A stretch of 64,000 bases of DNA from DATFXM01 sp035315885 (GTDB lineage: Bacteria > Acidobacteriota > Blastocatellia > UBA7656): contig DATFXM010000178.1 of NCBI GenBank assembly GCA_035315885.1, positions 3,211-67,210 of the forward strand, given 5' to 3'. Shown piece after piece: positions 24,796 to 33,928 of this stretch; position 1 is the stretch's first letter; every line of letters begins with the position of its first letter. Both the position numbers and the translations under genes were made by a program. The notes below the pieces were generated by a model. It had not been told where the DNA came from, searched no databases, and was given only the letters and a program-made list of their open reading frames with translations.

Positions 24796-27700
24796 ATGCT
24801 CAAGGCATTCTTAGTCCGCCTTGTTCTCTTCACATCAGTTTTGACTCTCAGCTTCCCGGCGCTGGCGCAGTCCACCGCCACCATCCAGGGAACCGTAGCC
24901 GATCAATCCGGTGCAGTAGTCACCGGGGCCAAAGTAATCCTGCGCAACCAGGGCACCGGCGCCGAACGTGAGGCAATAACCGACAGCAAGGGCGCGTATC
25001 AAGTCGCCGGTTTGCCCGTAGGCGTTTACCGGGTGGAAGTCCGCGCGGACGGGTTCCAGGCGCAAGTAATCAATGACGTCACTCTGGAGGTGAGCCAGAC
25101 CGCAGTTCAGAATTTCCAACTTAAGGTCGGAGGCGTCGCCCAGGAGGTCACCATAACCGGAGACGCGCCGGTTCTCGAGACAACCACCGTCACGGTAGGC
25201 CAGGTCATAAACTCCAAAACTGTGCAGGAGATCCCTCTCAACGGCAGGCACTTTGTAGATCTGGGACTCCTCATTCCGGGTTCGGTGACTCCGCCGCAGA
25301 ACGGCTTCCTGACTGCGCCTCTGCGCGGGCAGGGCTCGTTCGCGTTCAACACCGCAGGAAACCGAGAAGATACGGTCAACTTCATGATCAACGGCGTGAA
25401 CCTGAACGACATGGTTCAAAACCAGATTACGTTTCAGCCGTCGATCAACACCGTCCAGGAGTTCAAGGTCGACAATTCGACGTTCAGCGCCGAGTTTGGC
25501 CGCAACTCCGGAGCGATCGTCAATATTGCAACTCGCTCGGGCACTAACAACTTTCACGGCGAAGCGTTTGAGTTCTTCCGCAACGACGTACTGGACGCCG
25601 CTAATTTCTTCGACCTAAAGAAGCCCCCTTTCAAACGCAACCAGTTCGGAGCGGCGCTTGGCGGCCCGATCGTAAAGGACAAGACGTTCTTCTTTTTTAG
25701 CTATGAGGGCCTCCGGCAGAGACAGGGCTTAACTGTCAACAGCAATGTGCTAACGGATCAGCAGCGCAACAGCATCACCGATCCGGTCATCAAGAACCTG
25801 GTAGCACTGCTGCCGCATGCCACAAGCGTAGTAAAGGATTCGGCCGGCAAGGATCTCGGCAAGTTTCAAGGCTCGGCAACCGCCCCGGTCAACCTCGACC
25901 AGTGGACTCTCGATGTAAGCCAATCGCTTGGAAAGGACGACCGCCTGCATGGCTACTACGCGATACAGCGCGACATGCGCGGAGAGCCTACGCTGCAGGG
26001 CAACACCGTGCCGAACTTTGGCGACACACGAGAGTCGCGACGCCAGATTTTCACTCTCAACGAGACGCATACGTTTGGGCCGAGGCTCGTCAACGAAGCG
26101 AGGTTCGGGTATAACCGGATATTCATAACGTTCACTCCGAACAACCAGATGAATCCGGCCGACCTGGGCATCCACAACGGAATCAACGAGGATATCGGTC
26201 TGCCGCAGGTGACGGTTGGCGGGCTGGGTATGAACTTCGGCGGTCCCGCCGGATTCCCGCAGGGACGAGGGGATACCGCAGTTGTGTTCTCTGACAGCGC
26301 GAGTTATCTGCGAGGCATACACTCGCTGAAGTTCGGCGGTGAGTTCCGGAGTTTCTACAACAACAACTTCAACAGGAACATTGGCACGTTCGGCTTCGCA
26401 AGCGCTGACACATTCATCCTGGGCAACGGCAACTCGTTCAACGTAACGATCGGCGATGTTTCGAACGCCATTGTGACTCGGGCGCTCGGACTGTTTGTTC
26501 AGGACAGCATAAAACTTCGCCCGAATCTCACGATCGAGGTCGGTCTGCGAGACGATTACTTCATGTCCCCGAAGGAGAGGTTCGATCGCTTCGTCAATTT
26601 TGATCCGAAGTCAGGCACTCTGGTGCGGGTCGGAGACTCGATCGACGAAATCTACGAAGCGAAGCACAACTGGCAGCCGCGAGTCGGATTCGTGTGGGAT
26701 CCGTTCAAGGATGGCAAGACCAGCGTCAGAGCGGGCTACAGCATTCTTGCCGACCAGCCCGTGACGAATCTGATCACGCCGTTGTCGGCAAATCCGCCGC
26801 TGGCAACGCCTCTGACTTTCACTGGGCCGGTGAGGCTCGAGAGCGCGATCATAACGGCGCTGGATCCGAGGAATCAGAGTCCGGCGCTTGCGCCCGCCGC
26901 GGTTAACGAGGACTTTCACAACTCATACATTCAGTCCTGGAACCTGAACATCCAGCGCGAGATCACGCCCACGCTGGGAGTGATGGTGGGCTACTTCGGG
27001 TCGAAAGGAACGAATCTGCGCCTGTCGCGCAACTTGAATCAGTTGGTGCACGGCGTCAGACCATTCCTGAAAATACCCGACTCAAGTCCCATCTCGCCGG
27101 GCAAGGGCCTCGGAAACATCACGGAAGTCGATCACCCTGGGAATTCGTCGTACAACGCGCTGTGGCTTACGGTAAACAAACGGCTGTCGAAAGGATTCCA
27201 GTTTAACGCCTCTTACACGTTTTCAAAATCGCTGGACTTCAATTCGCTGAACTCTCAGGGAGTCGTTGTGCAGGACAGCAATAACGTGCGAGGCGACTAT
27301 GGGCTTTCGGATTTCGATGCCAGGCACCGCTTCGTGGTCAGCGCGATCTACGAACTTCCTTTCAAAGGCAATCGGCTCGTCGAGGGATGGCAGGTCACCA
27401 CAATCGCACAACTGCAAAGCGGAAACCCGGTCAACCTGTTCGTCGGCACTGCACTGCAGCTTGTGCCCGGTGCGGCGGCTGGAAGCGCGTTCGGTCAATT
27501 GAACGGTACCGCCTTTACCGGAGTGGCGACGTTACGCCCGGACGTGCTGGGCCCGATAGTCGTAACCGGTACTCCAAACCAGTGGTTCTCGAATAAGGTT
27601 TGCGATCCTCGGCTTGCGAGCGCCTGCCCGGCCGGGTCGACTTTCGCTTTGCCTGTCTCGGTAGTGGGCAACGCTGCGGTCGGTCATTTTGGGAACCTCG

Positions 27701-27957
27701 GCCGAAACGTGATCATCGGACCCGACTTCAAGAATCTGGATTTCTCAGTGTTGAAGACTACGAAAATCACGGAATCGGTTCGACTGCAGTTCCGCACCGA
27801 GTTTTTTGACCTGTTCAACCACCCCAATTTTGGTCAGCCCGGCAGAGTCGTGCAGCAGGGCAGCGCTACATTCGGGGTTATTCAAAACACGCGATTTCCG
27901 ACGGGCGATTTCGGTTCGTCCAGGCAAGTGCAGTTCGCTCTGAAGCTCATCTTCTAA
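24796..27957 (+). CDS. TonB-dependent receptor with carboxypeptidase-like regulatory domain (Oar type)
   Basis: 1053 aa. Signal peptide 1-25 (cleavage after FPALAQ). Residues 26-112 form a CarboxypepD_reg beta-sandwich (TIQGTVADQSGAVVTGAKV). The plug is about 115-235 (QEIPLNGRHFVDL ... ATRSGTNNFHGEAFEF), then a 22-strand-type outer-membrane barrel ending in F. Architecture matches the Oar/CarboxypepD_reg TonB receptors abundant in Acidobacteria. Substrate unknown, perhaps an oligosaccharide or peptide. ATG 24796 follows GAGGAGGT. A strong terminator follows. No TonB/ExbBD or SusD-like partner nearby. Confidence 0.92.
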   Translation: MLKAFLVRLVLFTSVLTLSFPALAQSTATIQGTVADQSGAVVTGAKVILRNQGTGAEREAITDSKGAYQVAGLPVGVYRVEVRADGFQAQVINDVTLEVSQTAVQNFQLKVGGVAQEVTITGDAPVLETTTVTVGQVINSKTVQEIPLNGRHFVDLGLLIPGSVTPPQNGFLTAPLRGQGSFAFNTAGNREDTVNFMINGVNLNDMVQNQITFQPSINTVQEFKVDNSTFSAEFGRNSGAIVNIATRSGTNNFHGEAFEFFRNDVLDAANFFDLKKPPFKRNQFGAALGGPIVKDKTFFFFSYEGLRQRQGLTVNSNVLTDQQRNSITDPVIKNLVALLPHATSVVKDSAGKDLGKFQGSATAPVNLDQWTLDVSQSLGKDDRLHGYYAIQRDMRGEPTLQGNTVPNFGDTRESRRQIFTLNETHTFGPRLVNEARFGYNRIFITFTPNNQMNPADLGIHNGINEDIGLPQVTVGGLGMNFGGPAGFPQGRGDTAVVFSDSASYLRGIHSLKFGGEFRSFYNNNFNRNIGTFGFASADTFILGNGNSFNVTIGDVSNAIVTRALGLFVQDSIKLRPNLTIEVGLRDDYFMSPKERFDRFVNFDPKSGTLVRVGDSIDEIYEAKHNWQPRVGFVWDPFKDGKTSVRAGYSILADQPVTNLITPLSANPPLATPLTFTGPVRLESAIITALDPRNQSPALAPAAVNEDFHNSYIQSWNLNIQREITPTLGVMVGYFGSKGTNLRLSRNLNQLVHGVRPFLKIPDSSPISPGKGLGNITEVDHPGNSSYNALWLTVNKRLSKGFQFNASYTFSKSLDFNSLNSQGVVVQDSNNVRGDYGLSDFDARHRFVVSAIYELPFKGNRLVEGWQVTTIAQLQSGNPVNLFVGTALQLVPGAAAGSAFGQLNGTAFTGVATLRPDVLGPIVVTGTPNQWFSNKVCDPRLASACPAGSTFALPVSVVGNAAVGHFGNLGRNVIIGPDFKNLDFSVLKTTKITESVRLQFRTEFFDLFNHPNFGQPGRVVQQGSATFGVIQNTRFPTGDFGSSRQVQFALKLIF

Positions 27958-27991
27958 GCAGTAAACGACTGGTGTCTTGAGCTAAACTCCA

Positions 27992-28028
27992 AGGGCACGT
28001 GGTGGCCACACCGCGCGCCCTTTTTTTT
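27992..28028 (+). terminator. Rho-independent terminator of the TonB receptor
   Basis: AGGGCACGTGGTG / CACCGCGCGCCCT: a 13-bp stem with one mismatch and one wobble, 4-nt loop GCCA, then eight T. Confidence 0.9.
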
Positions 28029-28100
28029 CTTCGAATGGGCACTCTACAAAGAGCGAGTCTCTTGCAAAGCTCCACGCGCTTCGGCTATCGTGCCCGCGAA

Positions 28101-28730
28101 ATGACAATTGCGAACATGGTCACGCCACGTATTGCAATTCTGATCTCTGGACGCGGGTCCAACATGCTGGCATTGCTTGAAGCAATCGAAGCGGGACGCC
28201 TGAACGCCAAGGCGGCTGTCGTGATAAGCAACGTCGAGTCCGCCCCTGGTCTGGAAGCCGCGAGCAAGCAAGGCGTAGAGACTCTCGTTCTCTCACACAA
28301 GGAAAAGACCCGTGAAGAACACGACAGGCAGGTTATCGCGGAGTTGAACACGCGCGACGTCAGTCTGATTTGCCTTGCGGGGTACATGAGATTGGTGAGT
28401 GCCGAGTTCTTACGCGCGTTTCACCACAGGGTACTGAACATTCACCCCAGCCTGCTTCCGGCTTTTCCAGGGCTCAATGCGCAGGAGCAGGCGCTACGGC
28501 ACGGAGTAAAGATCACCGGCTGCACAGTTCATATTGTCGATGAAGAACTGGACCGTGGCCCGATTGTGCTCCAGCGAGCGGTCCCGGTGAATGACAGCGA
28601 TACAGTAGAGTCATTGTCGGCGAGAATTCTTGAACAGGAACACATCGCCTACCCGGAGGCGGTTCGAATCGTCTTGAGTGAAGGGTTTGTTGTAGACGGC
28701 AGAAGGACGCGCGTGGCAAATCAATCGTGA
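28101..28730 (+). CDS. purN: Phosphoribosylglycinamide formyltransferase
   Basis: 209 aa from ATG 28101. A longer frame from 27999 runs through the preceding terminator and is rejected. Transfers formyl from 10-formyl-THF to GAR in purine synthesis. Motifs: RIAILISGRGSNMLAL, catalytic Asn-x-His in VLNIHPSLLPAFPG, and Asp in TVHIVDEELDRGPI. The family is usually about 190-215 aa. ATG 28116 is an alternative start. Confidence 0.94.
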   Translation: MTIANMVTPRIAILISGRGSNMLALLEAIEAGRLNAKAAVVISNVESAPGLEAASKQGVETLVLSHKEKTREEHDRQVIAELNTRDVSLICLAGYMRLVSAEFLRAFHHRVLNIHPSLLPAFPGLNAQEQALRHGVKITGCTVHIVDEELDRGPIVLQRAVPVNDSDTVESLSARILEQEHIAYPEAVRIVLSEGFVVDGRRTRVANQS

Positions 28731-29274
28731 ACCGAATATCGTGAAGAGATTGCTAAGAATTCTCAGGGGATGATTGGTTGGGAGCAGCGACCCGAGTGTC
28801 GGACTGCCTCGAAAGGACGATTCTACCAGCGTTATTTAATATCGGGTCGCTGCCTGACACTTTGATTCTTCTGGCCCCCCATGCGGGTTGCCCGAAAAAA
28901 AATACGGCGCGGGCCCGGCGGGCTCGTCCCCAAGTCACCAACCGGGCCACGCCTGTCACGGCGTAATGCGCGCCACTCGAGATCGGTTGTGCTGGGGGCA
29001 AGCGCGATGCCATCCAGCCTTGGCGGGGTCAGGATCAATATAAGTCTTTAACTCAAGCTGATTATTGGGTTCGGCTGGTGAACAGATTTCGACTGAGGGT
29101 CAAGTCTTTGCGCCGCTTCGGGGCGCTTACGCACATTTGTAGCAGCGTAGTTTCGCCACAAAATGGAGCCGTCGGTTAGGCAGTATGCGGCGAGGTTCGC
29201 GCCGCATACTGCCCCAATGGTCTATCTGGATGGTCTATCCGGATGGTTCTATTTGGATGGTCTATCTGGATGTT
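28731..29274. other. Spacer between convergent genes, with hairpins and a tandem repeat
   Basis: No gene. It contains a 12-bp perfect inverted repeat (GCAGCGACCCGA at 28784-28795 and TCGGGTCGCTGC at 28842-28853), a 14-bp perfect hairpin (29179-29213) and the tandem repeat at 29215-29279. Confidence 0.6.
29179..29213. terminator. 14-bp perfect hairpin between convergent genes
   Basis: GGCAGTATGCGGCG (29179-29192), loop of seven, CGCCGCATACTGCC (29200-29213). No T-run. Position after two convergent stops suggests a bidirectional termination or mRNA-end function. Confidence 0.5.
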
Positions 29275-29279
29275 CTATC
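29215..29279. repeat. 12-13-bp tandem repeat overlapping a stop codon
   Basis: Five imperfect copies of ATGGTCTATCTGG. The last copy includes the stop codon of the glycine-zipper gene (29275-29277). Confidence 0.75.
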
Positions 29280-30111
29280 GGTCTCGGTCCCGCTCACGGA
29301 CCTTGAAGGTGATCGGCTGAGTCGTAAGCATTCCGACTTCGGCGCCGCTGCGAATCTCGGCTTCGTGGCCTTTCTGAAGCATAACGCCCGCAACGCCTGC
29401 GCCCGCCCCTACTGCCGCGCCGATGCCCGCGCCCTTGCCCCCACCAACAACGCCGCCGAGTATCGCGCCGCCTGCGGCGCCGCCGCCGATGTACCCGACG
29501 TTTCTCATGTCGGAAGATTTACCGCTCACCTGGCTTTCTTCGTCCACGCGTCCGCCGCGTTCGTCCTGAAGGTCAGTCAGAACGCCATCAACGGGCTGTT
29601 TTGTTCCGTCAGGCAGCACCAGGGTGTCAAATGCCACCGCGAGCCGTCCTTCCCTGCCACGAGTCTGTGCCGGTGTAACCTTGGTGATTCGTCCTTCTAC
29701 TGTTGAGCCCGCTGGAACCACCTCAACGCCGCCGGCGTAGACCGGGAGCATTACCGTTCCGGTGAATCGCTCCCCGACACGCGACTTTTCCGAGCTCAAT
29801 CCCTGATTCAGGCGAACTCGAAAAGTCTGATTTGCGGGTAGCGTATAGGTCGCAAACACCGGCCCCACCACGGAGGCGTTGGCGCCGGAGTGCGCCAACG
29901 AGCTTGCGGTGCGCGCCGATCGGGTCCTGCGTTTGAGAGCTGGTTTGCAGCTACAGTTCCGCTTTTTAGTAGCTGCCGCTGCAGTCGATTCGAACAAAGG
30001 GGCGGCCAGCACTGCCAGGAGCAGGAAAACAAGGAGGCTCAGGGCGGCCCGTTTTGTGAAAGGCTTCAGGCCAATGTTCTTGGTAAATCGGCTCACTGCA
30101 CTTTTTTCCAT
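29275..30111 (-). CDS. Exported glycine-zipper protein
   Basis: 278 aa from ATG 30111 (GCGAGG upstream; a TTG seven codons earlier is the alternative). Signal/anchor at about residues 22-47 (LSLLVFLLLAVLAAPLFESTAAA), a Cys-x-Cys basic patch, then a beta-rich region about 88-195 (FRVRLNQGLSSEKSRVGERFTG ... VVPAGSTVEGRITKV) like the TrbI/TraB-like capping or S-layer-type barrel found in such proteins, and finally a glycine zipper (GGGAAGGAILGGVVGGGKG, AAVGAGAGVAG). Likely envelope-associated. Function unknown. Confidence 0.75.
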   Translation of the reverse strand: MEKSAVSRFTKNIGLKPFTKRAALSLLVFLLLAVLAAPLFESTAAAATKKRNCSCKPALKRRTRSARTASSLAHSGANASVVGPVFATYTLPANQTFRVRLNQGLSSEKSRVGERFTGTVMLPVYAGGVEVVPAGSTVEGRITKVTPAQTRGREGRLAVAFDTLVLPDGTKQPVDGVLTDLQDERGGRVDEESQVSGKSSDMRNVGYIGGGAAGGAILGGVVGGGKGAGIGAAVGAGAGVAGVMLQKGHEAEIRSGAEVGMLTTQPITFKVRERDRDR

Positions 30112-30270
30112 CGTCGACCTCGCGTTGTCCAAGAGTGATCTCCGCCTGGGCTTGAACTTTGCGCCTGGGCAGTCTTTGATTCTGGATGCCTGATCTGGTC
30201 CGGACTTGTGATGAGTGGAAAGGCGGCAGATGTTGCCCTGTGAGAAGTTGAAAATTTGAGATTGCGTGAC

Positions 30271-32097
30271 TTATTCTTCGAGGTCGCGTTCGAGCACCCG
30301 CATGTCACTAAAATGACGCACGATCCGATCAGCTTGCCGAGCCCCAACAAATGGACTCAACTCAGCGGCACTAGCCTCAGAGACGCGCTTCAAACTCCCA
30401 AAATGCCGTAGCAGCCGAGACCGCAGCTTCTCCCCAACACCAGGGATCGACGTCAGCTCCGATCGAAAATCACGCATGTTTCTCCGCTGACGATGATACG
30501 TGACCGCAAATCGATGAGTCTCGTCGCGAATCATCTGCACCAGATGCAGCACCGGAGAATGATGATCAATCCTTACCGGCTCTTCTCGGCCCTTCAGAAA
30601 CAGCAGCTCCTCCCGCTTTGCGATCGCCGCAGTCGGCAGCGCTTCGAGCCCGATTTCATGAAGCGCCCGAGCCGCTGCCGCCAGCTGACCCTTCCCGCCG
30701 TCAATCAGCACCAGATCAGGAAGTTGCTTCTCCTCCCTCAGCAGCCGTGAATATCTCCTGCCTACCACTTCGTACATCGATTGAAAATCATCCGCGCGCC
30801 CTTCGACCGATCGAACCTTGAACTTTCGATAGTCGCTCTTTTTCATCACCCCGTGCTCGCACACAACCATCGACGCGACGTTTTCTGCCCCTTGAATGTT
30901 CGAGATGTCGAACGACTCGATCCGATCAGGCAACGTCGGAAGCTCAAGCACTTCGCGCAGCTCAGCCAGCACCTTCGCCATATCCGGACGCTGTATCCTG
31001 AACCGCTGGTCGAAATTCAGCCGCGCGTTCTTTTCAACCAGATCGATCAAATCCCGCTTGACGCCCCGTTGAGGTGCGATTATCCGTACCCGCCTGCCCC
31101 GCTGAAGCGACAGGTATTGTTCCAGCAACGCCTGGTCTTCAAAATCCACCGGCACGTAAACTTCGCCCGGCGCATAGTCGCCCGCGGAGTAGTACTGCTT
31201 CAGCGCCTGCTCGACGAATATCGACGGATCAAACGGTTCAGTGACGTCCTCCCAATAGAACTCCCTTTTCCCGACTACGCGACCTTCGCGCATCGTGAAC
31301 AGCGACAACGCCAGAAGACGGTCCTCGCGATAGTAGCCAAACACGTCGATGTCTTCGCGAGTGATCACCATCATTTTCTGCTGCTCTCCGAGCTTCTGAA
31401 TCGTCTTGAGCTGATCTCGATAATGAGCCGCCGCTTCAAACCGCAACTCCTCGGATGCCTCCAGCATCCGGCCCTTCAGCTTTGTCTCAAGGTCATCGGT
31501 CTTGCCCTGGAGCAGTAATTCGACGTCGTGTACCGCATCGTCGTATTGCTCCAGCGTGCAGAGCGTGCGGACACATGGACCCAGGCACCGCTTGATGTGA
31601 TATTCGAGACACGGCCGATCCGCCTTGCCGTTGATCTCCATCGTGCACGTGCGGAGTTGGAAATTCCTGTTGATCAGATCGAGCGTATTCCAAGCGAGCC
31701 CGATCGGTAAGAACGGACCGAAGTAGTGCGCGCCATCCTTGAGAATCTTTCGCGCGATCGTGGCACGCGGTGCCTTCTCGTTTGTAACCTTGATGTGCGG
31801 GTACTGCTTGTCGTCTTTCAGAAGGACGTTGAACAACGGCTTGTGCTTCTTGATCAGATTGCATTCAAGTGCAAGCGCTTCGATCTCGTTGTCGGTCACT
31901 ATCAATTCGACATCGGTGATGCGCGCAACCAGATCGGTTGTCTTGACGTCGTGGATTCGATCTGAGTGAAAGTACTGGCGGACGCGATTGCGAAGATTCT
32001 TCGCCTTTCCGACGTAGATGATTTTGCCGCGGCTGTCCTTATACAGGTAGCAGCCTGGCTCGGCAGGCAGGTTCTTCAGTTTCTCCTGGAGCGACAT
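30271..32097 (-). CDS. uvrC: Excinuclease ABC subunit C
   Basis: 608 aa. Makes the dual incision in nucleotide excision repair with UvrA/UvrB. GIY-YIG domain 10-95 (GCYLYKDSRGKIIYVGKAKNLRNRVRQYF), the Cys cluster region near 150-170 (CLEYHIKRCLGPCVR), UVR helix near 195-235, RNase H-like C-terminal nuclease about 370-540 (SFDISNIQG, VLIDGGKGQL, DETHRFAVTYHR), and tandem helix-hairpin-helix 555-605 (IPGVGEKLRSRLLRHFGSL). Full length. Upstream 56 bp lies the secreted protein gene on the same strand. Confidence 0.97.
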   Translation of the reverse strand: MSLQEKLKNLPAEPGCYLYKDSRGKIIYVGKAKNLRNRVRQYFHSDRIHDVKTTDLVARITDVELIVTDNEIEALALECNLIKKHKPLFNVLLKDDKQYPHIKVTNEKAPRATIARKILKDGAHYFGPFLPIGLAWNTLDLINRNFQLRTCTMEINGKADRPCLEYHIKRCLGPCVRTLCTLEQYDDAVHDVELLLQGKTDDLETKLKGRMLEASEELRFEAAAHYRDQLKTIQKLGEQQKMMVITREDIDVFGYYREDRLLALSLFTMREGRVVGKREFYWEDVTEPFDPSIFVEQALKQYYSAGDYAPGEVYVPVDFEDQALLEQYLSLQRGRRVRIIAPQRGVKRDLIDLVEKNARLNFDQRFRIQRPDMAKVLAELREVLELPTLPDRIESFDISNIQGAENVASMVVCEHGVMKKSDYRKFKVRSVEGRADDFQSMYEVVGRRYSRLLREEKQLPDLVLIDGGKGQLAAAARALHEIGLEALPTAAIAKREELLFLKGREEPVRIDHHSPVLHLVQMIRDETHRFAVTYHRQRRNMRDFRSELTSIPGVGEKLRSRLLRHFGSLKRVSEASAAELSPFVGARQADRIVRHFSDMRVLERDLEE

Positions 32098-32153
32098 CCG
32101 AGGTTCTCACGACAACGACCGATCCGCGGTTGCGCCGGGAACGACTTCAATCT

Positions 32154-32948
32154 TCAGTCCATCTTATAGAGAGGCAGGTATCTGCCCTCTTCAAACCTGA
32201 ATCTGAAATTCCCCTCAAACCTTCTGATTCCCGAAACACCGCTCCCGGACGCAAGACTGGGCATGCGCAACGTCCCCTCGTACTGGTTGTAGTCTATTGT
32301 AGCGTTGAAGGACCGCAGCTTCGACGCCTCCTTGTCGAGAGAGTCGAGGTTATGAAGGGATTCAATCTTTATCGTCAAGACTTCGCCGGTGAGTTCGTCG
32401 AGCTGGGCGACACCGGCGGCAAGCGGAACCGACGTCACCTCCGGCTTGGGAACGAACCTGAACCACCGTTCGCCTTTGCGGTCCGACACCACTTCCTGAA
32501 AGCTGTAGTACTTCAGTTGTTCGGGCAGCAACGGAAAGAACGCCAGATCCCACACCGCTCCAAACGAAAGCAACGTGCGCTCATCTTGCTTCACGTTATC
32601 TCGCGGATTTCCTTTCTTGTCGGTATCCGCGGTGACTTTGACGTTGACCGGAGTCTGTCCGGTCTTGTCCGGCTGTCGTGCGGGCTCGACCTGCACCGTA
32701 GTGTCGCGCGTCTCCTCCATTTGTTCGCCATCTGTCCGGACCTTGAACCGCTCGATGTGAATCTTTTGCTGGTAGCGGCAATGGTCTCTGAAGTACAAAG
32801 AACGATCCTGGTTTGACGCGGCCTTGCAGACCAGCTCCGGGGCCTTGCAGTCCTCGCGAGCGACTGCGTCGCGGGGTAAGGCGAAGGCGGATAGAGAAAC
32901 AATGGCGGCTATCAGAGTCGCGGTCCGTTTGTCAGGGGCGCGGTTCAT
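32154..32948 (-). CDS. Secreted protein of unknown function
   Basis: 264 aa from ATG 32948 (GTG 32951 directly before it is an alternative; GGGAG lies about 12 bases upstream). Signal peptide TATLIAAIVSLSAFALPRDAVA. The mature protein is beta-rich and polar (WFRFVPKPEVTSVPLAAGVAQLDELTGEVLTIKI, FEGNFRFRFEEGRYLPLYKMD), a pattern reminiscent of lipoprotein-carrier-like or DUF sandwich domains, but I recognise no family. Two Cys near the N terminus of the mature part may pair. Probably cotranscribed with uvrC. Confidence 0.6.
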   Translation of the reverse strand: MNRAPDKRTATLIAAIVSLSAFALPRDAVAREDCKAPELVCKAASNQDRSLYFRDHCRYQQKIHIERFKVRTDGEQMEETRDTTVQVEPARQPDKTGQTPVNVKVTADTDKKGNPRDNVKQDERTLLSFGAVWDLAFFPLLPEQLKYYSFQEVVSDRKGERWFRFVPKPEVTSVPLAAGVAQLDELTGEVLTIKIESLHNLDSLDKEASKLRSFNATIDYNQYEGTLRMPSLASGSGVSGIRRFEGNFRFRFEEGRYLPLYKMD

Positions 32949-33168
32949 CACTTCTTGACTCCCAAATTGCTTTTGTGTATTAACTTAAGTTGCCCTGAAA
33001 GTATATTTCGCCGAGTGATTCTTCGGCAAATGACATCAAATTGAAGCCCGCCCGAGACTACGCTGGTCTCCGCAGGCTGTTTCCTTGCAGCTGATCTTTC
33101 TAAGTTGATCTTCGCGGTGTTTCAAACCGCAGGGATTGGTTAAATCAAGTTCAACGGAGGCCGCACGA

Positions 33169-33861
33169 ATGAAGCTCAGAGCGATTGCTGTATTCGTTAT
33201 CGCGCTTGCAATCGTTACAGGCAGCGCCTGCGCAACCAAGAAATACGTCAGAAACAGAGTCAACGAGCGAGTCACGCCGCTCGAAAATCGAACCGGAGAA
33301 CTGGAAGAGACCTCCCGCCGTAACACGCAGGATATCAGCCGGCTCTCCCGGGATATCGAGGACGTGCGTCAGCGCACAGATCGCGCTCAACAGCAGGCCG
33401 ACCGAGCCGCATCTTCAGCCGAACAAGCGAACACGAGAGTCGGCGGCGTCGAACAATCAATCACAGACCTTCGCGCGAACCTCGATAAGTACACCACTCA
33501 GAAGACCGTAACCGTACAGTTTGAGGCGAACAAAGCCGACTTGTCGCCTGAGGCTGCGAGCGCGCTTGACGAGCTCGCAAGTCAAATCCGCGACCGCAAC
33601 GGCTTCCTTCTCGAGATTCAAGGATTCGCATCTGCCGAGGGAAATCCAACCAAGAACGAGTTGCTGAGTCAGGCTCGCTCTGAATCGGTTAGACGCTACC
33701 TCGCGGAGCATCACAAAATCCCGCTGTTCCGAATGTCGCTGCTCGGCTTCGGCGCTTCACGGCCGGTGGCGAGCAACGACACCCTCGAAGGGAGAGAACA
33801 GAATCGTCGAGTGGAAGTCACGCTGCTGACAAATAACGCGGTGAGTCAGCAATCCAAGTAG
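33169..33861 (+). CDS. OmpA-family outer-membrane/peptidoglycan-binding protein
   Basis: 230 aa from ATG 33169 with GGAGG nine bases upstream (a frame starting earlier is rejected). Signal region MKLRAIAVFVIALAIVTGSAC may be a lipoprotein signal with an atypical lipobox. Residues 30-105 form a long coiled coil (LEETSRRNTQDISRLSRDIEDVR). The C-terminal OmpA domain about 112-215 has TVQFEANKADLSPEAASALDEL, QGFASAEGNPTKNELLSQAR and GREQNRRVEVTLL with the meso-DAP-binding Asp/Arg positions plausible. Tethers the outer membrane to peptidoglycan. Confidence 0.9.
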   Translation: MKLRAIAVFVIALAIVTGSACATKKYVRNRVNERVTPLENRTGELEETSRRNTQDISRLSRDIEDVRQRTDRAQQQADRAASSAEQANTRVGGVEQSITDLRANLDKYTTQKTVTVQFEANKADLSPEAASALDELASQIRDRNGFLLEIQGFASAEGNPTKNELLSQARSESVRRYLAEHHKIPLFRMSLLGFGASRPVASNDTLEGREQNRRVEVTLLTNNAVSQQSK

Positions 33862-33928
33862 ACTGCCGAATCGCGGACAGGCGAGTCGGAATCTCGTCTC
33901 GCCTGCTCGCGACGCTCGGCGGATTCAG

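Noticed and set aside
30781..31518. 245-codon plus-strand ORF
   Set aside because: Shadow of uvrC.
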